Assembly: GCA_963764345.1 (NCBI GenBank) | Contig: CAVXSF010000008.1 | Span: 124,001-188,000, forward strand | DNA: 64,000 bases | From: DASQZK01 sp963764345 | GTDB taxonomy: Bacteria; Bacteroidota; Bacteroidia; Bacteroidales; GCA-2748055 | Reading direction: 5' to 3' | Part shown: positions 52,758 through 60,313 of the stretch, piece after piece | Position numbering within the stretch: the stretch's first letter is position 1 | Layout of the letters: each line of letters starts with the position of its first letter | Notes under the pieces: generated by a model | Databases searched by the model: none | What the model was told of the DNA's origin: nothing | Seen by the model: the letters and a program-made list of their open reading frames with translations, nothing else | Position numbers and translations under genes: made by a program

Positions 52758-54689
52758 ATGCCTATGCGCATCAGATTCTATATAATAACCCTGGTTTCTG
52801 TACTCTTTTATCTGAATGGCTCCGCTCAGAAACCCGTAACACCACCAACCCAACAGGTCGATACCTCAGCCGTGATCCGTGAAGTCCGACTGAACAGCGA
52901 AACCAGACTACCCCAACCTGCCAGAATGGATACGCTTATGCTGCCATTCCATCAGTATAATCCTGTGTTCGACAGTAGCTTCTCAAGTACTTTCCTTGGA
53001 AATACCGGCCAGGCAGCAGAATCCAACCTGTTTTTTAAAAGACCCAAAGCCCTGCCCTTCCTCTTTACTTTACCCTATTCCATATATCTTTATGAACCCT
53101 ATAATACACCCCACTTTAATACACATAAACCCTTTACGGAACTGAAATATCTTTCCTCAGGGAACAAGGATAACAGTGAACAGGTGCTTAGTGCATTGCA
53201 TACCCAGAATATTAACCAGTACGCTAATATCGGACTGCTCTACAATGTCATCGCCTCCAAAGGAATGTACCTCGATCAGGAAGTCAGCTCAAACCACCTT
53301 AACCTGTTCGGAAGCTATGAGAAAGATCCCTACAGCCTCTTTGCTTCAATTAATGTGAATTCTATACGCACCCAGGATAACGGTGGCATTGTGAGTATCG
53401 ATGACTTTCTTCAGCACGCCGCTAACGAACTCAATTACAGGGTGTACCTCACTAATGCCAAATCTAAATTGAAGTACAATTCCTTTTTTGTTACTCAAAA
53501 ACTTAACCTGACTTCCACAGATAAGGATTCGGCCAGTACACGAAAAGCCGGACGCTTTGTCCTTCAGCATACAATAAGGTATGACCGGTATGTTAAAACC
53601 TATTCCGACATTATCTCTCAACAGGATACCCTGCATTTTTACAGCCATAACTATTATCTGACCAATACAGCCTCCGATTCAGCCTTCTCTCAAAACCTAA
53701 GCAACCGTATCGACCTGAGCATGAAATTTGCCGGACAAAGTCAGGAACTTCGCGTATATATCCAACATGAATATAAATCCTTCAGTTATGAAATCCCCGT
53801 AAAAGTCGGATATGATTTTAATCCTCTGTTATTGGATACCATCATCGGGGATGTTCAGGTAAAGAAATATAACGATATTTCGGTAGGAGGCGTATTCAGA
53901 GGGATTCTCGGCAACTGGACCTATAAAACCAATGGCTTCTTTTATCTTACCGGATACCGTCAGGCTGATATTTCTGCCGATGGTGAATTTGCCAGATTCT
54001 TTAGTAACAAAACCCGGAAATTGGGATTGTCCGGACATATCTCAAGTCTGAAACCATCCTTCTTCCTGCAAAATTATGCTTCTTCACACTTCATCTGGTC
54101 AAATAATTTTAAAAATACCGACAATATCGAACTGAAACTCAGATATTCAGGGAACAAAAATTTTTACGCCGATCTTGTACTAAACTATTTCACAGGCTAT
54201 ATCTGGTTTGATTCGCTTGCCCTCCCAGAACAGTTCACCACCGAACTGCTCGTGCCTTCGTTGTATCTTCAAAAACAGTTCAACTGGGGCCCGGTTCATC
54301 ATATCCATAAAATTCTCGTCCAGAAACCGACAAGCGATGTCGTACATCTGCCACTTTTGGCATACGGAAATACTACTTACTATGAAAATGAAGTATTTAA
54401 GGGAGCACTTAAATTCCAGATAGGATTTGATTTCTATTATTTCCTCAAATATTATACGGATGCCTATATGCCGGCAACAGGCCTTTTCTATAACCAAAAT
54501 CACAGAATGGACGGTAATTATCCATATTTAAATGCTTTCCTGAACTGGCGAATTAAACGAACCCGGTTTACCCTTCAGTATACAAATGCCCTTGCCGGAC
54601 TGGCAGGCTATAACTATTTCATGGCATACCGTTATCCCAGCTTTAACAGCTCTGTTAAATTCGGCCTGGCATGGACTTTCTATGATTAA
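52758..54689 (+). CDS. Putative porin (Porin_10-like beta-barrel)
   Basis: An outer-membrane porin-like protein of about 643 residues. The signal peptide IITLVSVLFYLNGSAQ is cleaved after SAQ. The body matches the Bacteroidota Porin_10-type family: NLFFKRPKALPFLFTLPYSIYL, the HTQNINQYANIGLLYNVIAS region, many alternating aromatic strands, and the terminal RYPSFNSSVKFGLAWTFYD with an aromatic end. Its ATG (52758, or 52764) is only a few bases after the T tract of the rrn terminator, so it has almost no space for a promoter of its own. It is read from terminator readthrough, from a promoter hidden within 5S/terminator DNA, or from a start I have not recognised. Substrate unknown. Confidence 0.85.
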   Translation: MPMRIRFYIITLVSVLFYLNGSAQKPVTPPTQQVDTSAVIREVRLNSETRLPQPARMDTLMLPFHQYNPVFDSSFSSTFLGNTGQAAESNLFFKRPKALPFLFTLPYSIYLYEPYNTPHFNTHKPFTELKYLSSGNKDNSEQVLSALHTQNINQYANIGLLYNVIASKGMYLDQEVSSNHLNLFGSYEKDPYSLFASINVNSIRTQDNGGIVSIDDFLQHAANELNYRVYLTNAKSKLKYNSFFVTQKLNLTSTDKDSASTRKAGRFVLQHTIRYDRYVKTYSDIISQQDTLHFYSHNYYLTNTASDSAFSQNLSNRIDLSMKFAGQSQELRVYIQHEYKSFSYEIPVKVGYDFNPLLLDTIIGDVQVKKYNDISVGGVFRGILGNWTYKTNGFFYLTGYRQADISADGEFARFFSNKTRKLGLSGHISSLKPSFFLQNYASSHFIWSNNFKNTDNIELKLRYSGNKNFYADLVLNYFTGYIWFDSLALPEQFTTELLVPSLYLQKQFNWGPVHHIHKILVQKPTSDVVHLPLLAYGNTTYYENEVFKGALKFQIGFDFYYFLKYYTDAYMPATGLFYNQNHRMDGNYPYLNAFLNWRIKRTRFTLQYTNALAGLAGYNYFMAYRYPSFNSSVKFGLAWTFYD

Positions 54690-54737
54690 AGCAATTAAAC
54701 TTTTTGGTACAGTAATTGTTTAAGTAGACTTATTATT

Positions 54738-54756
54738 TAGTTACGATAAGTAACTA
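54738..54756. repeat. Small perfect inverted repeat upstream of mltF-like gene
   Basis: TAGTTAC and GTAACTA flank GATAA, 20 nt before the lytic transglycosylase start, in AT-rich DNA. It could be an operator or a weak hairpin; there is no T tract directly after it that would make a classic terminator of the porin gene. Confidence 0.45.
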
Positions 54757-54775
54757 TTAATATATATATTATTAT

Positions 54776-56230
54776 ATGAGAATAATCAGAGACGTAAAGA
54801 AGATAGGTGTTTTGTTGTTCGTACTGGTCGTTCCCTTCATGTTCTCCTGCAGTCATCAACAGGAGATCACGTCACTTCAGAGTAAAACCCGTGTGCGGGA
54901 CCTTTCTGAAATACGGAAAATTGGCAAACTTAGAGTCGTTACCGATTTTAATTCCATCAATTATTTTATCTACCGTGGACAACCGATGGGATTTCAATAT
55001 GAATTATTGCAGGAACTTTCGGATTACCTTGGGATACCTCTTGAAGTAAAAGTCAATAACGATCTTAAAAAGAATTTTGAAGAACTGGAGAACGGGGATA
55101 TAGATCTGATCGCTTCAAATCTGACGGTAACCGGCGAGCGAAAGGAAATGGTGGATTTCACTCTGCCAAACAGCCAGACCAGGCAGGTACTCGTGCAACG
55201 CAAAGATGCAGACGACAATGAATTTTTCCAACCGGCAGAGCCCGTACGAAATCCCCTTCAGCTTGGAGGAAAGACCATTTATGTTCAGAAAAATTCAGTC
55301 TATGCAGGACGGTTGCACCACCTTTCAGAAGAAACAGGGGAAAAAGTAAACATCGTCGAAGTACCCATTGAAGCTGAACAACTGATCAGGATGGTAGCCA
55401 GGAAGGAAATTGATTATACCGTGGCAGATGAGAATATTGCCAAGGTGAATAGTTCGTATTATGATGACCTGGATATAGGAACTGTCATCAGTTTTCCCCA
55501 GAACCAGGCCTGGGCAGTGAGAAAAGGTGCCGTTGAACTCAAGAATGATATCAATGACTGGCTGGAAGGTTTTAAGAAAACCCGGCAGTATGCACTGCTC
55601 TATCAAAAGTATTTTAACAGCAGCCGTTCAGCGTCCATCGTCACAAGTGAATATTATTACCCTGAAACCGGTCGCATCTCACGATATGACAACATCTTGA
55701 AGAAGGAAGGGGAGAAAATCGGTTGGGACTGGCGTTTGCTTGCGTCCATGATTTACCAGGAATCGAGGTTTAATCCCCAAGCCAGGTCGTGGGCCGGCGC
55801 ATTTGGGGTCATGCAGCTCATGCCCCTTACAGCCAAGAGATTCGGGGTTGACGCGAATTCTTCAGCGGTAGCCCAGATCCGTGCTGGTGTGAGTTTTATC
55901 CACTGGCTCGATGTGCAACTGACGAAATATGTCCCCAATAAAAAGGAACGTGAGAAATTTGTACTGGCATCTTATAATATCGGTCTTGGTCATGTGCTTG
56001 ACGCCATTAATCTGACGAAGAAATATGGTAAAGATCCCGCTAAATGGCAAGATAATGTAGAATATTTTCTACTAAAGAAGTCCGATCCGAAATATTTCAC
56101 CGACCCGGTGGTGAAAAACGGATACGTCAGGGGAACAGAGACCTACCGTTATGTCAGGGATATCATGTACAGGTATAATCACTACCTCAACATCAACGAT
56201 TCGGATGAGCTGGCTCAGCTCGTGAAATAA
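54776..56230 (+). CDS. mltF: Membrane-bound lytic transglycosylase MltF-like lipoprotein
   Basis: This enzyme cleaves peptidoglycan between MurNAc and GlcNAc, forming 1,6-anhydro ends. LFVLVVPFMFSC gives a lipobox with Cys near residue 25. An extracellular solute-binding type 3 domain follows (GKLRVVTDFNSINYFIYRG to about 275; GDIDLIASNLTVTGERKEMV is the usual motif), then the SLT catalytic domain (LLASMIYQESRFNPQA with catalytic Glu near 329, GAFGVMQLMPLTAKRFGV and LASYNIGLGHVLDA). The length of 484 residues is normal for MltF. It acts in the periplasm, attached to a membrane. Its 3' end overlaps the convergent Nudix gene by 38 bases. Confidence 0.92.
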   Translation: MRIIRDVKKIGVLLFVLVVPFMFSCSHQQEITSLQSKTRVRDLSEIRKIGKLRVVTDFNSINYFIYRGQPMGFQYELLQELSDYLGIPLEVKVNNDLKKNFEELENGDIDLIASNLTVTGERKEMVDFTLPNSQTRQVLVQRKDADDNEFFQPAEPVRNPLQLGGKTIYVQKNSVYAGRLHHLSEETGEKVNIVEVPIEAEQLIRMVARKEIDYTVADENIAKVNSSYYDDLDIGTVISFPQNQAWAVRKGAVELKNDINDWLEGFKKTRQYALLYQKYFNSSRSASIVTSEYYYPETGRISRYDNILKKEGEKIGWDWRLLASMIYQESRFNPQARSWAGAFGVMQLMPLTAKRFGVDANSSAVAQIRAGVSFIHWLDVQLTKYVPNKKEREKFVLASYNIGLGHVLDAINLTKKYGKDPAKWQDNVEYFLLKKSDPKYFTDPVVKNGYVRGTETYRYVRDIMYRYNHYLNINDSDELAQLVK

Positions 56231-56849
56231 TTTCGAGGAATTCCGAAAGGATCATGGCTGTTGCCCCCCAGATCCTGTGGCCTTCTGAAAAATAAAATGG
56301 GACCATCACTGATTCATTCATGAGGTTCCATTTTTCTTTTTTAACCGCTACGGGATCCAGCAGGACCTTCAAAGGTGCTTCAATAATGAAACTGACCTCG
56401 ACCGGATCGGGGACAAATTCCGGGTGTTCATCCAAAAACCCGACAAAGGGATGAACCATAAAACTGCTCACCGGAACCGGAAGGGGGGTAAGCTTGCCAA
56501 GGATGGTAATCTTTCCTGAATCAACCCCGGTTTCTTCAGAAGTCTCACGTTTTGCCGTATCTTCCAGCCCTGAATCCGAAATTTCTGCCATTCCGCCCGG
56601 GAAACTGATCTGGCCGCTGTGTACACCTTCATATTCAGCCCGCCGGATAAAGCAGATGCATATATCGTCACCGGAAGGAAACAGAAGAATCAGAACAGCG
56701 GCCTGCCTCACCGGTGCGGCAAATTCTGCCGGTCGCCTGGGAAAAGGCGCCATCCTTAACTGAGCAGCCTTCCCGGGAATTGGTTTGGTTAGTTCAGTGG
56801 CAAGTAAACCGGTGATCCGTTGCAGTTCTTCTGATATCATAATGGCCAA
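56193..56849 (-). CDS. Nudix hydrolase, CoA pyrophosphatase type
   Basis: These enzymes hydrolyse CoA and its derivatives to 3',5'-ADP and phosphopantetheine compounds. The Nudix box lies at residues 85-108, with the GG, REtxEEtG residues in place, directly preceded by HSGQISFPGG, the UPF0035 motif that marks the CoA-directed subfamily. The length of 218 residues is normal. The start is 56849, or 56840 (MISEELQ). The stop lies inside the convergent mltF gene. Confidence 0.9.
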   Translation of the reverse strand: MAIMISEELQRITGLLATELTKPIPGKAAQLRMAPFPRRPAEFAAPVRQAAVLILLFPSGDDICICFIRRAEYEGVHSGQISFPGGMAEISDSGLEDTAKRETSEETGVDSGKITILGKLTPLPVPVSSFMVHPFVGFLDEHPEFVPDPVEVSFIIEAPLKVLLDPVAVKKEKWNLMNESVMVPFYFSEGHRIWGATAMILSEFLEIISRAEPAHPNR

Positions 56850-56938
56850 AATTACGCCTTAAATTTATGCTTGTATCCGTTTAACCGGTAAACAAAGTTT
56901 CTTTTATTCCCCCCCTCTACCCCAACTCGTTTCAGCAT

Positions 56939-58237
56939 TTAGTTAAACCTGATGGTTCGGGCAGGAGATATCCGGGATACCAGCATGGAAGGGATGATCA
57001 GGAAAAGCATGATGACCAGCATAGCCCCGGCATTGATAAACAGGATATGCAGAACATCCAGATTCACCGGGACTGTGGTGAGGTAGTAGTTTTCAGGGTT
57101 CAGACTGATAAGTTCATATTTCTTCTGAAGCATGCAGAGCCCGATGCCGATCACGTTCCCCCAGAGCAGTCCTCTCAGGATCAGATAGGATGACTGGTAC
57201 ATGAAGATCCGGCGGATAGACCTGTTACGGCTGCCAAGCGCCTTGAGTACCCCAATCATATAGGTCCTGTCCAGGATCAGGATCAAGAGGCCGGATATCA
57301 TGTTAAATGCTGCCACGATCAGCATAAGTGCTATAATAATGATCACGTTCAGATCCTGTAACCTCAGCCAGTCGAAGATCTGGGGATAACGCTCCACAAT
57401 ATTCTGGACCTTAAGCTTCGCACCATCATCAAAAAAGAATGAAGCAGCGATATCCCGGGCATCCCAGGTAACATTGTCAAGGTTATTGAAATTACGGATC
57501 TGTAGTTCAAGTCCGCTCACCTGATCTTTCCTCCAGTCGTTCAGCTTCTGGATATGTTTTATATCGACAATGGCATAGGTCTGATCAAATTCCGCCAGGC
57601 TGGTTTCATATATCCCGGAAATGGTAAACTTCCTGAACCTGGGCTGCTGATCAACAAACCACATCTGGAAGGAATCACCGGGTTTTACCTTCAGTTTTCT
57701 TGCCACCCAGGAGGATATCACGATGCCGTTGCTGAGCGTTGAATCCGTTACTGTAAAATGATGACCCTCAATCATGGAATTGTCGAAGAAGGTCCAGTTG
57801 AAATGTTTATCGACGCCCTTCAGGACAAGGCCCTGAATATCGGTTTTGGTCTTGACAATACCTGCCTTTATGGCAAATGGCTGAACAGAGGTCACTCCGG
57901 GAACCGAACTGAACATATTTACAATGGTGTCATTCAGCGGTATCGGCTTGGTTTGGTAGGAGAGGTTCGAGTCATAGTTTATGATCTGTATATCGGATCC
58001 GAAGCCGATCACTTTATTACGGATCTCCTTCTTGAAACCGGTGACAATAGCCACTGAAGCAATCATAACCGCTATACTCAGAGCAATACCGAAGATCACA
58101 ATACCTGTGATCGTACTGCTGAAGTGCTTCCGGTTTTTGGTGCCGCTGATGATACGGCGCGCTATAAATAATTCGGTATTCAAATTTTTCGGTCTGACAA
58201 AGCTGTAAACAAATCCATGCAAATGTACAAAAGTCAT
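56939..58237 (-). CDS. LolC/LolE-type ABC transporter permease (FtsX family)
   Basis: This is an inner-membrane permease of the MacB/FtsX family, related to the LolCDE lipoprotein-releasing complex. The family layout is clear: first helix about 40-65 (GIVIFGIALSIAVMIASVAIV), a large periplasmic MacB-type domain (about 70-275), then three helices at about 285-310, 335-360 and 390-415. Conserved RRIISGTKNRKHFS precedes the first helix and VSRISPARTIRFN ends the protein. The start is uncertain: the ATG at 58237 adds 18 unusual residues, while a TTG at NLNTELFIARR is nearer to the family start. No ATPase (LolD) gene is in the window. Confidence 0.88.
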   Translation of the reverse strand: MTFVHLHGFVYSFVRPKNLNTELFIARRIISGTKNRKHFSSTITGIVIFGIALSIAVMIASVAIVTGFKKEIRNKVIGFGSDIQIINYDSNLSYQTKPIPLNDTIVNMFSSVPGVTSVQPFAIKAGIVKTKTDIQGLVLKGVDKHFNWTFFDNSMIEGHHFTVTDSTLSNGIVISSWVARKLKVKPGDSFQMWFVDQQPRFRKFTISGIYETSLAEFDQTYAIVDIKHIQKLNDWRKDQVSGLELQIRNFNNLDNVTWDARDIAASFFFDDGAKLKVQNIVERYPQIFDWLRLQDLNVIIIIALMLIVAAFNMISGLLILILDRTYMIGVLKALGSRNRSIRRIFMYQSSYLILRGLLWGNVIGIGLCMLQKKYELISLNPENYYLTTVPVNLDVLHILFINAGAMLVIMLFLIIPSMLVSRISPARTIRFN

Positions 58238-58651
58238 CCTGATTCCTGCGATCCGGGGGCTGTTTTGTGACCTGAGAAAGAATAGGTATTATATGAGCCG
58301 GGAGCAGAATGCAAAGAGTTTTACTCCGAAGCTCTCTCTCTTTTTTAAATACCCGGGTATTACCTGGCATTCTCATCCAAATCGTTCAAAGAAGCCCGAC
58401 TTATATTTTTTATTCATACCCCTTTTTTAAACTATCGGAAAGGAATTGTGAACGAAAAAATGTCCGCCCGGAAGGTTAAGAGGTACCTTTTACATCCCGG
58501 CATTTTCCGGGTCTTCCTTGCGTTATTCAACCCTCAGCCCGGTCCACAGGTTCCGGTACTTCGTGCCAGGGCCTCAGTCCTCAGTCTCACTGCGGAATCC
58601 TGTCCATTTCGGAAATTATGTTTTATCTTCGTAACCGAAAATCAGGATCAA

Positions 58652-59824
58652 ATGGGCAAAACACTGGTATTATTCATTCTGGCGGGCATCCTCTCATGTT
58701 CACCGGGAAAAGCCATCCGAAAAACTGTCGTAATCCCCGGTGCTGAACGGACCGGCGAATATATTCCACTGCTTTCAGGAAAACGGGTAGCACTGGTGGC
58801 AAATCAGACCAGTCTCATTGGACATACCCATCTCGCTGACAGTTTATTGGCCCTGAGGTTACGTCTGGTCAGGGTATTTTCCCCCGAACATGGCTTCAGG
58901 GGAAATAGTGAGGCAGGTCAGCCGATTGGTAGCAGTATCGATTCCCTGACCGGATTACCGGTTATTTCACTTTACGGGAATCATACTAAACCTCTGGCCA
59001 CAGACCTTGTGGATATTGACGTGGTGCTCTTCGACATCCAGGATGTCGGCGTGCGGTTTTATACCTATATCTCTACTTTGCATTATGTGATGGAAGCCTG
59101 CGCGGAAAACGCCATCCCACTGATCGTTCTCGACCGCCCCAATCCAAATGGCGACTATATTGACGGTCCGGTACTTGAAAAAGAAAACGCATCCTTTGTG
59201 GGTATGGATCCTGTCCCCGTGGTTTACGGGATGAGCATCGGTGAATATGCGCTTATGATAAACGGCGAAGGCTGGCTGGCCAATGGTGTGAAATGCTCCC
59301 TCAAAGTAATCAGGTGCGTGAATTATGATCACCAGACTACCTATGAACCACCTGTGCCACCCTCGCCGAACCTGCCCGACTTACAATCCATTCGGTTATA
59401 CCCTTCACTGGCTTTTTTTGAGGGAACCAGGATCAGTGTGGGCCGCGGGACCCCGTTTCCTTTCCAGGTATTTGGAAGCCCGGATCTTAAGGAAGGAAAT
59501 TTTAACTTCACGCCCCGGAGCATCCCCGGTATGTCACTGCACCCAAAATATGAGGACAAGAGATGCCGTGGAGTTGATCTTCGCCAATATACTCCCCCAA
59601 GCCGACAATGGAACCGGCTCATTCTCACATGGCTCATAGAAGCCTATCAAAACTCCGGGAATAAGGACGAATTTTTTAACGCGTATTTTGAAAGACTCTC
59701 CGGGACTGAAACATTACGGCAGCAAATCCGGGAAGGACTTTCAGAAGAAACCATCAGGCAAAGCTGGAAACCGGGATTAGACAGGTTCAAAAAAATCAGG
59801 GCAAAATACCTCCTTTATCCATAA
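58652..59824 (+). CDS. namZ: NamZ-type exo-beta-N-acetylmuramidase (DUF1343)
   Basis: NamZ enzymes remove terminal MurNAc from peptidoglycan sugars and act in cell-wall recycling. The start at 58652 gives MGKTLVLFILAGILSC, a lipoprotein signal with Cys near residue 16; the longer upstream frame is rejected because it has no family similarity and would include a TATCTTCG -7-like box at 58624-58631. Family motifs are VALVANQTSLIG, FSPEHGFRGNSEAG, VVLFDIQDVGVRFYTYIST, VLDRPNPNGDYIDGPVLE and EGTRISVGRGTPFPFQVFG. The length is 390 residues. A lytic transglycosylase lies upstream and an amino-sugar deaminase downstream, fitting a turnover role. Confidence 0.9.
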   Translation: MGKTLVLFILAGILSCSPGKAIRKTVVIPGAERTGEYIPLLSGKRVALVANQTSLIGHTHLADSLLALRLRLVRVFSPEHGFRGNSEAGQPIGSSIDSLTGLPVISLYGNHTKPLATDLVDIDVVLFDIQDVGVRFYTYISTLHYVMEACAENAIPLIVLDRPNPNGDYIDGPVLEKENASFVGMDPVPVVYGMSIGEYALMINGEGWLANGVKCSLKVIRCVNYDHQTTYEPPVPPSPNLPDLQSIRLYPSLAFFEGTRISVGRGTPFPFQVFGSPDLKEGNFNFTPRSIPGMSLHPKYEDKRCRGVDLRQYTPPSRQWNRLILTWLIEAYQNSGNKDEFFNAYFERLSGTETLRQQIREGLSEETIRQSWKPGLDRFKKIRAKYLLYP

Positions 59825-59852
59825 CCCTCCCGTTCCTGCCTGCTGCACTTTG

Positions 59853-60312
59853 TCTCTCCTCTCTCTCTAATCTCTCCTCCCTAATCTCTCCTCCCTAATC
59901 TCTCCTCTCTAATCCCTTCTCTCTAATCTCTCCTCCCTAATCTCTCCTCCCTAATCTCTCCTCTCTAATCTCTCCTCTCTAATCTCTTCTCTCTAATCTC
60001 TCCTCCCTAATCTCTCCTCCCTAATCTCTCCTCTCTAATCCCTTCTCCCTAATCTCTCCTCCCTAATCTCTCCTCCCTAATCTCTCCTCTCTAATCCCTT
60101 CTCTCTAATCTCTCCTCCCTAATCTCTCCTCTCTAATCCCTTCTCTCTAATCTCTCCTCCCTAATCTCTCCTCTCTAATCCCTTCTCTCTAATCTCTCCT
60201 CCCTAATCTCTCCTCCCTAATCTCTCCTCTCTAATCCCTCTCTCTAATCTCTCCTCCCTAATCTCTCCTCTCTAATCTCTCCTCCCTAATCTCTCCTCCC
60301 TAATCTCTCCTC
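59853..60312. repeat. 14-bp tandem repeat array, about 33 copies, no G on the plus strand
   Basis: About 460 bases of near-perfect 14-bp units. Three main variants recur: A = TCTCTCCTCCCTAA, B = TCTCTCCTCTCTAA, C = TCCCTTCTCTCTAA. They form a higher-order order such as A-A-B-C and A-B-C. The array fills almost the whole space between the convergent namZ and nagB-like genes and ends one base before the nagB-like stop codon. The complementary strand is G-rich (TTAGGGAGGAGAGA). Confidence 0.95.
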
Positions 60313-60313
60313 C

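Noticed and set aside
58448..58651. Longer namZ start at 58448
   Set aside because: The added 68 residues have no family similarity and would hide the lipoprotein signal peptide inside the protein.
59853..60312. Possible CRISPR array
   Set aside because: Units are 14 bp and follow each other without unique spacers; this is a simple tandem repeat.
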